This document shows positions 24,539 to 33,266 of a stretch of DNA of 41,836 nt, one piece after another. The notes below the pieces were generated by a model. The model was not told the DNA's origin, searched no databases, and saw nothing but the letters and a program-made list of their open reading frames with translations. The position numbers and the translations under genes are program-made. Origin of the DNA: Pseudomonadota bacterium (GTDB lineage Bacteria > Pseudomonadota > Gammaproteobacteria > Steroidobacterales > JBCBZW01). The stretch is from the NCBI GenBank assembly GCA_039193195.1, contig JBCCWS010000052.1, forward strand, positions 1 through 41,836. The letters are read 5' to 3'. How positions within the stretch are numbered: position 1 is the first letter of the stretch; every line of letters begins with the position of its first letter.

Positions 24539-27500
24539 AGGCAGACTGGTGCCGCGGCGAGCGCCCGATCAACCACCGCCAGGTGTTCCCTGTCGTACGC
24601 AGGAAGTCCTCCTGCAGCAGGTACAGGGTGGGCACCAGAATGAGCGTGATCATAGTGGCAAAGAGAATCCCAAAGCTCATGCTCACCGCCATCGGGATCA
24701 CGAACTGGGCCTGGGCGTTGGTCTCCAGCATGATCGGCACCAAACCGATAGCGGTGGTGATCGAGGTGAGAATGATGGCGCGGAAGCGCGCCTTTCCGGA
24801 ATCGACCACGGCGTCGTACAGAGGCACGCCTTCCGCTCGCGCCTTGTTCACGAAGTCGATCATGATCAGGCTATCGTTGACCACCACACCGGCCAAGGCG
24901 ATCAGTCCGAATAGGGAGAACATGCTGATCTCCATCCCCAGGACAAGATGGCCTATGATGGCGCCGATAAAGCCGAAGGGGATCACAGCCATGATGATGA
25001 ACGGCTGCACGTAGGACTTGAGCGGGATGGCGATGAGCGCGTATATCAGGAACATCGCGGCGATGGACGCGTAGATCAGGTTGCCGAGAAACTCCTGCTC
25101 CTCGAGGCTGGCACCCTCGAGCGCGTACTCGACGCCCGGATAGCGCGCAAGGATATCAGGAATCACGTTCTTGCCAACGTCTTCGATCACCTGCCTCGGT
25201 TGCGCCACCACCGTATCGATATCCGCCGACACGGTGACCGTTCGGCGGCCGTCCTGGCGCGTGATCGACGCGTAAGCGTTGCCGTAGCGCACTTCGGCAA
25301 CTTCGGGAAAGGGCACGCGATCACCGGTCGGCGTCGCCACCAGCATCGACTCGAGATCGTCGATGGACCGACGATCCGCCTGCGGGTAGCGCAGCATCAC
25401 CTTGAGCTCGTCCTTGCCGCGCTGGATGCGCTGCACTTCCTCGCCGTAGAAGGCCTGGCGCACCTGCGTGCCGAGCACATTGAGCGTGATGCCAAGGGCC
25501 TCTGCGCCTGGCTTCACGGCCAGCTCCATCTCGTTGCCGGCGGCGCTCGCGGAGTTGCGGATGTCGAAGACGCCAGCGTAGTTGCGCAGGGCGTCCGTAA
25601 GCTCCGCGGCGGCGGCCTCGATCAAGTCGATGTTATCCCCGGCGAGTTTGAAGCTGAGGGGCGGACCGCCACCGATGACGTTGCCGTTCGTGAACTGCAG
25701 GGAGCGCACGCCGGGGATGTCGCCCGCCTCCTCGCGCCAGCGCGCAGCGAGCTCGTCGCCGTTCATGGTCTGCGTCTCAACGGGCGGCATCTCCACGATC
25801 ACGCTGCCCCGCGTGGACGTCTCCGTGAAGGTCGCCACGTGCTGCAGCGGGTCCTTTCCGCCCGGCGTGTCGCTGAGGTAGCTGTCCCGCACCTGATAGG
25901 CCGATTTCTGCAGGTGCATGAGAGCTGCGTTGCGGTCCTGGCTCGGCGTGCCCGTCTGCATGCTCACGCTGGCGAAGAGGTAGTCGCCGGGGAGCTCCGG
26001 GAAGATGACAAAGCGCAGGAAGCCCCCGGCGAACAGGCCGCTGGCGAGAATGATCATAGCGATGAAGATGGAGAAGGTGACGCCACGGGCCTTGATCGCC
26101 CGCCGCAGCAGGGGGTCGTAAACCCTGTCTATCACCCAATGCAGACCGTGCTGGGTATAGCGCTGCATGCGCTGAAAGGCCTTGCTGATCCACTTCAGCG
26201 GATTCCGTGAGGTGCTGAAGGGCGCGAAGATTACATCCTCATCGATCGGCTCGATCTTGGTGTGCGCGAGGTGGGCCGGTAGGATCAGCTTCGACTCGAC
26301 AAGGGAGAACAGCAGGCACAGGGTCACCACCACCGCTACCGCTTCGAGGAATGAGCCGGCCAGCCCGCCCACGAACAGCATGGGCGCGAAGGCCGCGATG
26401 GTGGTTAGCACGCCGAAGGTGGCCGCAACGGCCACGCGATTTGCGCCGGCGACGACGTTGTCGACCGTGTGTCCATCCGCCCGCGTCTTTGTGTAGATGC
26501 TCTCCCCGATGATGATCGCGTCATCCACCACGATCCCGAGCACGAGAATGAATCCGAACAGGCTAATGACGTTGATAGTAACGGGCCAAGGGTTGTACGG
26601 CATAAAGGCCAAGGCGCCAAGGAAGGTCACCGGGATGCCGATGATCACCCACATGGCAAACTTCAGGCGCAGAAACAGGCTGAGCACGATGAAGACGAGC
26701 GCTGCCCCCTGCCACATGTTCTTCAGCATCATGTCCAAGCGCTGCTGGAGGTAGTTGGCGCGATCGACCCAGGTGGTGACCTTCACCGTATCCGGCAAGG
26801 TCTTGGTGAACTCGGTCACGAACTCCTTGACCACCGCGGCCGTGCGCAACTCGTTCTGCTGGCCGCCCGCCAGCACGCGCATGGTCGCCACCGCTTCGCG
26901 ATTGAAGAGGCCGAAGTCATCGCCCTCGACGAAGCCGTCGTCGATGGTGGCGATGTCTGAGAGCAGAAGGCGCGAGCCGTCCTCGTAGGTACGCACAGCA
27001 ATCTGCGCGAACTCCTGGCCCGTGTAGACCTGCCCTTGCGTGCGCAAGAGGATGTCGCCGCGGTCCGTCTCGATGGTGCCGCCAGGGATATCACTGGCAT
27101 TCGCCCGTACGGCCGCCGCGATCTCCGTCATCGTCAGCTGGTAGCGCTCGAGGGTGGCGCGTGAGACTTCGATGCTGATCTCGTAGTCGCGGTCGCCGAG
27201 CAGCTGCACGTCGTTGATTCCCGGCAGGGCCAGCAGGCCGTCCCGCACGTCGGCGGCGATCTCCTTGCGCGCGTAGTCGTCCATATCGCCGTAGATGGAG
27301 ATGAAGATCACCGGCACGGGCACTTCCACGCGCTCGATGACCGGCTTCTCCGCCAGCTCCGGCAAGGTCGGAATGGCGTCGACTCGGGTCTTGACCTGAT
27401 TCTGTACCGAATCCAGATCCGCGTCGGGCTCCAGCTGAATCTGCACGACGCCGGAGCCTTCGCGCGCCGTACTCTCCACGTTGTCGATGCCGGGCAGGTT

Positions 27501-27737
27501 GGCGAGCGCATCTTCAATGCGGGTGAGGATGCCCTCCTCCACTTCCTGCGGCGCCGCCCCCGGGTATGGCACAGTCACCGTGAGTAGGTCGAGTTCGAAC
27601 TCCGGCGTGGTCTGCTTACGGATCGATTGGGCGACCAGGATTCCCGAGAACAGGATGATCGCCATCAGCAGGTTGGCTGCGACAGGGTTGTTCGCAAACC
27701 AAGCGATCAGGCCGCGTTGGGGATCATTACTCGCCAT
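24537..27737 (-). CDS. RND efflux transporter, HAE1/AcrB-like permease
   Basis: This 1066-residue inner-membrane pump is the usual length for the family. TM1 (PVAANLLMAIILFSGILVA) is followed by the first porter domain, with PYPGAAPQEVEEGI at its start. TM2-6 include the proton-relay helix GIVVDDAIIIGE with its paired Asp. The second porter domain and TM7-12 follow, with VVNDSLIMIDFVNKAR as the matching helix. It should expel lipophilic or toxic compounds from periplasm or membrane using proton motive force, with the adaptor encoded upstream and an outer-membrane channel from elsewhere. Its ATG overlaps the adaptor's TGA in TGATG, so the two are translationally coupled. Its stop codon is formed at the edge of the repeat element. 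Confidence 0.95.
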   Translation of the reverse strand: MASNDPQRGLIAWFANNPVAANLLMAIILFSGILVAQSIRKQTTPEFELDLLTVTVPYPGAAPQEVEEGILTRIEDALANLPGIDNVESTAREGSGVVQIQLEPDADLDSVQNQVKTRVDAIPTLPELAEKPVIERVEVPVPVIFISIYGDMDDYARKEIAADVRDGLLALPGINDVQLLGDRDYEISIEVSRATLERYQLTMTEIAAAVRANASDIPGGTIETDRGDILLRTQGQVYTGQEFAQIAVRTYEDGSRLLLSDIATIDDGFVEGDDFGLFNREAVATMRVLAGGQQNELRTAAVVKEFVTEFTKTLPDTVKVTTWVDRANYLQQRLDMMLKNMWQGAALVFIVLSLFLRLKFAMWVIIGIPVTFLGALAFMPYNPWPVTINVISLFGFILVLGIVVDDAIIIGESIYTKTRADGHTVDNVVAGANRVAVAATFGVLTTIAAFAPMLFVGGLAGSFLEAVAVVVTLCLLFSLVESKLILPAHLAHTKIEPIDEDVIFAPFSTSRNPLKWISKAFQRMQRYTQHGLHWVIDRVYDPLLRRAIKARGVTFSIFIAMIILASGLFAGGFLRFVIFPELPGDYLFASVSMQTGTPSQDRNAALMHLQKSAYQVRDSYLSDTPGGKDPLQHVATFTETSTRGSVIVEMPPVETQTMNGDELAARWREEAGDIPGVRSLQFTNGNVIGGGPPLSFKLAGDNIDLIEAAAAELTDALRNYAGVFDIRNSASAAGNEMELAVKPGAEALGITLNVLGTQVRQAFYGEEVQRIQRGKDELKVMLRYPQADRRSIDDLESMLVATPTGDRVPFPEVAEVRYGNAYASITRQDGRRTVTVSADIDTVVAQPRQVIEDVGKNVIPDILARYPGVEYALEGASLEEQEFLGNLIYASIAAMFLIYALIAIPLKSYVQPFIIMAVIPFGFIGAIIGHLVLGMEISMFSLFGLIALAGVVVNDSLIMIDFVNKARAEGVPLYDAVVDSGKARFRAIILTSITTAIGLVPIMLETNAQAQFVIPMAVSMSFGILFATMITLILVPTLYLLQEDFLRTTGNTWRWLIGRSPRHQSA

Positions 27738-28927
27738 CAGCGATCTCCGTCAATGACGCGAGCCGCCGGCTGCCCCGTGAACGCGTTTTCGTCCGGCGCG
27801 GGAGGCACGTCCTCGTTCGGGCGCACCAGCATGCCGTTCAACGGCGCTTCCAGGGTGGTCAGCAGCACGCGATTCTCCTGCAACTGATCGGCGAGTACGT
27901 ACGCATACTCGCTGTCCGTACGCAGGATCTCTAGGTTGCGCAGGCGCAGCTTGTTGTCCGCATCAACGAAGATCACCTGGTCGTTACCGCGGATCAGCGT
28001 GCGCGGGATCTTGACCACGCCGTCGACCACGATGCCTTCGACGGCCGCCTCGACGAAGGTGCCCGCCGGCAGAGGGGTCGCCGCGCCCGTATCCGCATCA
28101 CGCAGGTAGGGATCGGTAACCTCTGCCACCGCGAACACCATGCGCGTGCGTTCGTCCACCACGCCCTCCGTGCGCACCACGCGCGCGCTCCAGGAGGCCG
28201 CCTGACCGCGATACTGCCCAGTCAGGGTGGCGCCAGGCGGCGGAGTGTCACCGGCGACGCGCGGCAGCTCCACGAAAGCTAGCTCCCGATCGGGCAAGGG
28301 CAGGCGCACCTCGAAGCGATCAGTGGCGAAGGTAGTGCCGAGCGCTGACCCCGGCGCCACGTAGTCACCGAGCTGCGCCGTTCGCTCACGCACGATGCCG
28401 TCGTAGGGCACCCGGACGGACGTGCGCTCCAGGTCGCGTTCCGCGCGCACCAGGTCAGCCTTGGCCGATTCGAGGGCTGCCTTCGCCGAGAGCAGCTCCG
28501 CTTCCGCCCGATAGCCCTGCTCGCGCAGCTTCTTGGCCGCGTCGTACTCGACCTGGCGCTGGCTTACCGCCGCTGCGGTCCGAGCCACTGCCACCTCGTA
28601 GTTGGTGGGATCGATACGCATGAGCGTCTCACCGGCGCGGAAAGCGGCACCGGCGACGAAGCTGTCCGCCACGCCCACTACCGTTCCGGCCACCTCTGCG
28701 CTGAGGCGCGTCTCGGTGACGGGCTGGGCTACGCCCTGACTGACGACGCCGAAGGCTGCAGAGGTTGGCCGCAGATCGAGGATGTTGACGAGGGGCGCGG
28801 CCTCCTCACGAGGCTTCTGCTCCACCTCGGGTCGCATGGCACGCATCGCCCCGGCCCCGACGACGGCGCCGGCGATGATGCCGAAGATCAATCCGAAGGC
28901 AAGGAATCGTTGCAGCCAGTACGGCAC
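27737..28927 (-). CDS. RND efflux periplasmic adaptor (HlyD/MFP family)
   Basis: This 396-residue protein has one N-terminal membrane anchor (FLAFGLIFGIIAGAVVGAGA). A lipoyl-like half motif (VTETRLSAEVAGTVVGVADS) is followed by an alpha-hairpin (about 115-170) and its partner half (ERTSVRVPYDGIVRERTAQLGDYV), then beta-barrel and membrane-proximal domains. Such adaptors bridge the RND pump and an outer-membrane channel. The start codon is GTG at 28927 without a strong ribosome site. No TolC-like gene follows; the barrel protein at 22466-23743 is porin-like, not TolC-like. Confidence 0.9.
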   Translation of the reverse strand: MPYWLQRFLAFGLIFGIIAGAVVGAGAMRAMRPEVEQKPREEAAPLVNILDLRPTSAAFGVVSQGVAQPVTETRLSAEVAGTVVGVADSFVAGAAFRAGETLMRIDPTNYEVAVARTAAAVSQRQVEYDAAKKLREQGYRAEAELLSAKAALESAKADLVRAERDLERTSVRVPYDGIVRERTAQLGDYVAPGSALGTTFATDRFEVRLPLPDRELAFVELPRVAGDTPPPGATLTGQYRGQAASWSARVVRTEGVVDERTRMVFAVAEVTDPYLRDADTGAATPLPAGTFVEAAVEGIVVDGVVKIPRTLIRGNDQVIFVDADNKLRLRNLEILRTDSEYAYVLADQLQENRVLLTTLEAPLNGMLVRPNEDVPPAPDENAFTGQPAARVIDGDR

Positions 28928-29201
28928 GCGGCACCCGTTAGGTTGAGATCGTGGGCGCTATTGTGCGCTCGATGGGGACTGGCCTCCAGCGCTAGAGCGC
29001 TCTGAGGTCAATCGTTGGGGTTGTGGGGATGGGGTGAAAAGACTAGGACGCGTTGCCTAGCGAAAGGGTCGCGTGTAGCCGCCGTGTCGATGGATTGCCG
29101 GGTCGCCGGGTCTCCCCGCGCAAGGGCGTATGCGATCCGAACCGTTCACCGGCGTAGACGGCGCTTCCGATGCCACGCACCCAGCACGCGCTCGTCAAGG
29201 C

Positions 29202-29813
29202 TCAGTAACGCCAAGAGTCACGTTGCGCCTGGCGCGGGTCATCGCACTGGGGCGCCCACATGAGCAGCTGCGTCTGCTCTTCCGTCAGCGCTTGGTAGCG
29301 TCGCCCGCGCTCCTCACGGTCAGGGATCTTGCGCGCCTCGAGAAGACGCCGCTGGTACGCCTCGTACTCCAACCACCACTCCTGCACAGGACCGATCATC
29401 CACGCGCCCCCAATGCGTGACAGACGCAGGCCGTTCGACACCTGATCACGGTCCGCCACCACCCACACCTGATTGTTGCAGGCGGGGCCGTCCGCGCAGT
29501 GGCAGCCCTCGGTCACGGCGCCGATGTTCACGATGGTGCCCGGATAGTACTGCAGCATCACCGCCCTGATTTCGCGCACCTCCTGGTCGCTGATGTTCTC
29601 CTCGCGCACGCGTCTCAAGGTGCTGGGCCGTTTGGGTCGATCCGGTCGCCAGCGCTGCTTCAAGTGCGTGCGGGACAGACGCCGGATCATCGCCGCTTCC
29701 GCCTGCGCAGTACGCTCAGCGGCCTGCTCGGGATAAACGTCTGCAGCACGGACGTTCGCCGCGAGCAGCAGGGCTGAGACGAAGGCAACGGTCACCAGCT
29801 GCCTAAGCGACAT
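29202..29813 (-). CDS. Exported protein of unknown function with a CHC cysteine cluster
   Basis: From the ATG at 29813 the protein is about 203 residues with a signal peptide (LVTVAFVSALLLAANVRAAD). The mature part is Arg-rich, then has a compact domain with EGCHCADGPACNNQVWVV, a later WMIGPVQEWWLEYE stretch and a last Cys near the end (APQCDDP). The four Cys could form disulfides in the periplasm or bind a metal. An upstream ATG at 29840 would overlap the previous gene by 11 bp; ribosome sites are weak for both. No known family. It is adjacent to another small exported unknown, so the two may work together. Confidence 0.6.
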   Translation of the reverse strand: MSLRQLVTVAFVSALLLAANVRAADVYPEQAAERTAQAEAAMIRRLSRTHLKQRWRPDRPKRPSTLRRVREENISDQEVREIRAVMLQYYPGTIVNIGAVTEGCHCADGPACNNQVWVVADRDQVSNGLRLSRIGGAWMIGPVQEWWLEYEAYQRRLLEARKIPDREERGRRYQALTEEQTQLLMWAPQCDDPRQAQRDSWRY

Positions 29814-29829
29814 GTACCTAGCACACCGA

Positions 29830-30306
29830 CTAGTCTTCATCGTCTATCTCGACCGACCACGTGTCGGGCAGCGCGTCGAGCGGGCAAAAGTACTCTCGAA
29901 CGCCGGCCTGCATCGGCACGTAGTAGCACTCTCCCTCGAAGTGGATCGCCTGCACCTCACCGACCTCCTCTAGCCGATAGCTGTAGACCTCAGCATCATG
30001 GGCAACAGGCGCAACGAGGTTGTAGGATAGCTCCGAGGCCTTGGCGCCCTCCGGCATAGGCACCTTCGAGAAGCCGAAGGCAAGACGATCGCACCGCCAC
30101 CAGTGGATGGTAAGGCCGTACTGCTGCCACGTGCTCCGCAGCTGTTCATAAACGCCGGGCAGATACACACCTCCCTGCACCAGCCCACCCAGATAGGCTG
30201 CCGTGCGCGCCTCATTGGCCTGATAGACCCCGCGCAAACAGGACACCTCGCTAGCCGAGGCGGCCGAAGCAACGGCCAGCAGGTACCAAACGCTCAGTCC
30301 TCTCAC
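29830..30306 (-). CDS. Small exported protein of unknown function
   Basis: This 158-residue protein starts at GTG 30306, with AGGGAGAG about seven bases upstream and a signal peptide straight after it (VWYLLAVASAASASE). Starting at 30396 would bury that signal under 30 residues and overlap the MutS-like gene. The mature part has four Cys (SCLRGVY, WWRCDRL, GECYYV, YFCPLDA), so two disulfides are likely, and an acidic tail (EIDDED). No family is recognised. It ends 16 bp before the next exported unknown; both follow the MutS-like gene on the same strand. Confidence 0.6.
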   Translation of the reverse strand: MRGLSVWYLLAVASAASASEVSCLRGVYQANEARTAAYLGGLVQGGVYLPGVYEQLRSTWQQYGLTIHWWRCDRLAFGFSKVPMPEGAKASELSYNLVAPVAHDAEVYSYRLEEVGEVQAIHFEGECYYVPMQAGVREYFCPLDALPDTWSVEIDDED

Positions 30307-30352
30307 TAGTCGCTCTCCCTGGGCCCTGCCCCCAAGCAAACGCCACGAGCAT

Positions 30353-31981
30353 TCACTCGCCCCCACCGAGCTTGCGCGCATCCAGATCACGCGCAAGCGC
30401 GTCGGCCGAATCCACGATCTCGGCAGGGTAGCCTAGCAACCCCAGCAGCTTGATGGCGTTGCGCGTATCGCAAGGCCCTTCTCGCAGCTGATAGTCGAAC
30501 ATCTGCTCCAGATCGGGATTCTCGCGAAAGTGGCACAAGCGGTAGTCCCTCAGCAGCGACTGCAGCTCTACGTCGTGAGACGTCACGAGCACCGTGTTCG
30601 TTGCGACGAGGGCATTGAGCACGGTGGCGGAGGCGGCGATTCGCTCGATCGTATTGGTGCCCCGAAAGATCTCGTCGATGAGCAACAGCGGCCGTGGCCG
30701 CGAGTCAGGCCGCGTGAGGAACGCGAGTATCTCTTCGATCTCGGCCCGGTAGTAGCTCTTGCCCTGGGCGAGCGAGTCCTGGCGGCGGATGGATGCGTGC
30801 ACGGAATGGCGCTCGAAGCGGGCCGCGCTCGCGTGGCAAATCCCGATCGTCTGACCCAAGAGCACGTTGAGGCCGACGGTTTTGATGAAGGTCGTCTTGC
30901 CCGCCATGTTCGTGCCCGTGATCAGCATGGACTCGCGGTGCAGGCGAAGGCTGTTCACCTTCGGATCGTCGATCAGCGGGTGGTGGGCATCCTGCAACTC
31001 GAGCGTCGCGTCGGTGGTGAACTGAGGGCGGCAGTAGGTGCCGACGCTCTGCAGGTAGGAGGCGACCGAAAGCGCGGCATCGAGTGAGGCCACATGCTCG
31101 AACACCACGACGAGCGCGTCTCGGTGTCGAGTTAGGTTGCGGATCGATCCTAAGAACACCACGAGATCGAGCAGGCACAGCAGGTTCAGGTAGAACGACA
31201 GGGTGTTGACGAGACTGTTGGTACCCGCCCGCACGAAGGCCAGGAGGCGGAACTTACCGCGCAGCCTTCGGATCGTCGCGCGCTGCGAGCGCAGGGCTTG
31301 CGCTGGCGCGAGCTCATCGGCCTGGCGGATGCACCCTATGCGCAAACCCACACTCAACAGAGTAACTAGGTTGGAAAGTCCCTGCGAATAGGCGTAAAGG
31401 CCGTGGGAGTACTTCTCGGTGATCAGGAAGTTGAGGGTCAGCAGCGTTAGGAGCAGGGGGAACAGCGCCGGCTGCGCGACCGTCAGCGCCAGGGTAGCGA
31501 GCGAGAGTGCAGACAGCGTAAAGACGAGCGGCCTTGCTACCGACGGGGTGGGCTGGCGATCGAACAGTAGCGTCGTTACCGAGTCGGCAGTTGGGCGCGT
31601 CAGGGCTAGGAGATGGTACTGCACGTCCTCGCGCAGGCCCTCATCATCAAGCAGGGCCAGCGCGGCGCGATGCTGATGGTCCAACGTGTCCACGTCGATG
31701 CTCGTCGTACGAAGTCGCTTGTAGAGGTACTGGCGACCGATCGGGGTCACGCTGTTCTCCATCCGAGAGAAGAGCGCGTCCATGTCGAGGTCGTGCCAGG
31801 TCTTGTCGTCCACGCCTGCCGACGCGTCGACCGTAAGGCGATGGTAGGCCGCGATGGCCTCGAAGTCACGGTAGCGCTCCGTGCGAGGTCTTGCCCAATT
31901 CGCCCGGTACTCGCGAAGCCGCCCAGCGCGGCCCGAGAGGTAGTCGAGCCCGGCACGCACGAGTGCGAGCAGCCGATTCAC
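30353..31981 (-). CDS. MutS-like membrane ATPase
   Basis: This 542-residue protein has the C-terminal MutS ATPase: Walker A GTNMAGKTT (about 355-363), Walker B LLLIDEIFRGTN (about 430-441) and a TSHDVEL switch. The lever-like part NSVTPIGRQYLYKRLRT also resembles MutS. It lacks the mismatch-binding domain and instead has hydrophobic segments in the middle (LVFTLSALSLATLALTV, LFPLLLTLLTLNFLI, LLCLLDLVVFLGSI), so it is probably membrane-bound and not a repair MutS. Its job is unknown; related proteins are annotated only as MutS-related ATPases. It starts at GTG with a strong GGGGAGG five bases upstream. Confidence 0.82.
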   Translation of the reverse strand: MNRLLALVRAGLDYLSGRAGRLREYRANWARPRTERYRDFEAIAAYHRLTVDASAGVDDKTWHDLDMDALFSRMENSVTPIGRQYLYKRLRTTSIDVDTLDHQHRAALALLDDEGLREDVQYHLLALTRPTADSVTTLLFDRQPTPSVARPLVFTLSALSLATLALTVAQPALFPLLLTLLTLNFLITEKYSHGLYAYSQGLSNLVTLLSVGLRIGCIRQADELAPAQALRSQRATIRRLRGKFRLLAFVRAGTNSLVNTLSFYLNLLCLLDLVVFLGSIRNLTRHRDALVVVFEHVASLDAALSVASYLQSVGTYCRPQFTTDATLELQDAHHPLIDDPKVNSLRLHRESMLITGTNMAGKTTFIKTVGLNVLLGQTIGICHASAARFERHSVHASIRRQDSLAQGKSYYRAEIEEILAFLTRPDSRPRPLLLIDEIFRGTNTIERIAASATVLNALVATNTVLVTSHDVELQSLLRDYRLCHFRENPDLEQMFDYQLREGPCDTRNAIKLLGLLGYPAEIVDSADALARDLDARKLGGGE

Positions 31982-32108
31982 TCGGCCTCCCCGGCCTGGC
32001 GTTGCGCCCTTCCACCGAAGCCCTTTGGCAAATCAGATCGCGCTGGGCCTGGCTGCACCGAACCAACCAGCGCATCCCTAAGGCGCGAGGTAGTGCGGAT
32101 CGATTCGG

Positions 32109-33062
32109 TCACTCTCCAAACACCGACAGACCCAAATCGCCTGACAAGGCCTTTAACATCGCCATGCCTGCCAGACTGTTCCCGCGCTCGCCCAGGGCCG
32201 GGCCGTAACAGGCGATGCTGTAGCGCCCCGGCACGATGGCGAGGATCGCCCCACTCACCCCGCTCTTGGCCGGCAATCCCACCTCAACGGCGAAGCGACC
32301 GACCTCATCGTAGAGCCCGCAGGTGGCCATCAGCGCCACCACCTTACGGCTCGCCGAGCAAGCCAACAGTCGACGCCCCGTGGCCGGGTCAGTGCCACCC
32401 GCCGCAAACAATAAACCCACCCTCGCGAGCTCTGCGGCCGTGACCTCTAGGGAGCATTGGCGAAAGTAGGTGTCGATGGCCGTCTCCGGGTCGGAGACGA
32501 CCGCGAAGTGGCGCATGTAGTTCGCCAACGCTCGGTTGCGGAACCCCGTGCGGCACTCAGAGCGATACACGCGTTCGTTCAGGGCGAAACGCTCCTCGGT
32601 ACACGCTTGGCCAGAGGCGGCGCACAGGAACTGGCGAAAGCCAGCGATACGGCCCTGGGGATCCTCGCCGTGCAGGCGATCGCTGACCACGATGGCGCCC
32701 GCGTTGATGAGCGGGTTGCGAGGGCGACCATGCTCCTCCTCCAAGCGCACAATGGAATGGAAGGCATCGCCGCTGGGTTCCATCGAGACGTGCTGCCAAA
32801 GCTCCGCGTCGTGGGAACGTAGAACGCACGCCAACGCGAAGACCTTCGACACGCTCTGCAGCGTAAACGATACGTGCGCATCGCCGGCGGTGAGCACCTC
32901 GCCGTTCGCATCACAGGTGGCGATGCCGACTGCGGCAGGGTCCGCGCACGCTAGCTCGGGGATGTAGCTGGCGGGGCGACCGTCGCGCGCGGCGGCGCGG
33001 CCCAAGGAGAGGGCTTTGGCGAGGAGTTCGGGGGTGATCGACGTAGCTGCCGCGGGATTCAT
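32109..33062 (-). CDS. glsA: Glutaminase A
   Basis: This 317-residue serine-dependent glutaminase turns glutamine into glutamate and ammonia. The beta-lactamase-like catalytic pair S70-x-x-K73 lies in FTLQSVSKVF. Other family motifs are MEPSGDAFHS (usually FNS), PRNPLINAGAIVV and VGLPAKSGVSGAI. Length and motif order are typical and no signal peptide is present. AGGA lies seven bases before the ATG. The FNS to FHS change is near the active site and may affect substrate handling. It is a single-gene unit upstream of the MutS-like gene, with 127 bp between. Confidence 0.95.
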   Translation of the reverse strand: MNPAAATSITPELLAKALSLGRAAARDGRPASYIPELACADPAAVGIATCDANGEVLTAGDAHVSFTLQSVSKVFALACVLRSHDAELWQHVSMEPSGDAFHSIVRLEEEHGRPRNPLINAGAIVVSDRLHGEDPQGRIAGFRQFLCAASGQACTEERFALNERVYRSECRTGFRNRALANYMRHFAVVSDPETAIDTYFRQCSLEVTAAELARVGLLFAAGGTDPATGRRLLACSASRKVVALMATCGLYDEVGRFAVEVGLPAKSGVSGAILAIVPGRYSIACYGPALGERGNSLAGMAMLKALSGDLGLSVFGE

Positions 33063-33203
33063 GCCTGTTCCTAACGCACCATGCCAGGGAGACTAGCACC
33101 GAACGCGGGGCTCGAGCGCTGAAGGGCCTAGGCTGCGCGCCGCCCGGGCACAGGCGCGGCTGGGCCCGGCGAGATCCGCCCAAAGGGCTCACTCGAGCAG
33201 GGT

Positions 33204-33257
33204 GGCACGGCTGCGCCCTCGCCGTGCCCGCGGGTCCGCACGTCGCCGAGCGGACCC
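33204..33257 (-). terminator. Two tandem 8-bp GC hairpins downstream of the secreted repeat protein gene
   Basis: GGGTCCGC at 33232-33239 pairs perfectly with GCGGACCC at 33250-33257, starting 9 bp past the stop at 33267. Immediately beyond it GGCACGGC at 33204-33211 pairs perfectly with GCCGTGCC at 33221-33228. Two strong hairpins in a row suggest a transcription end or 3' protection, although no T-run follows. Confidence 0.45.
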
Positions 33258-33266
33258 CGGGATACC

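Noticed and set aside
24948-26210. 420-codon open frame on the plus strand opposite the RND pump
   Set aside because: It mirrors the conserved RND gene and has the composition expected of antisense GC-rich sequence.
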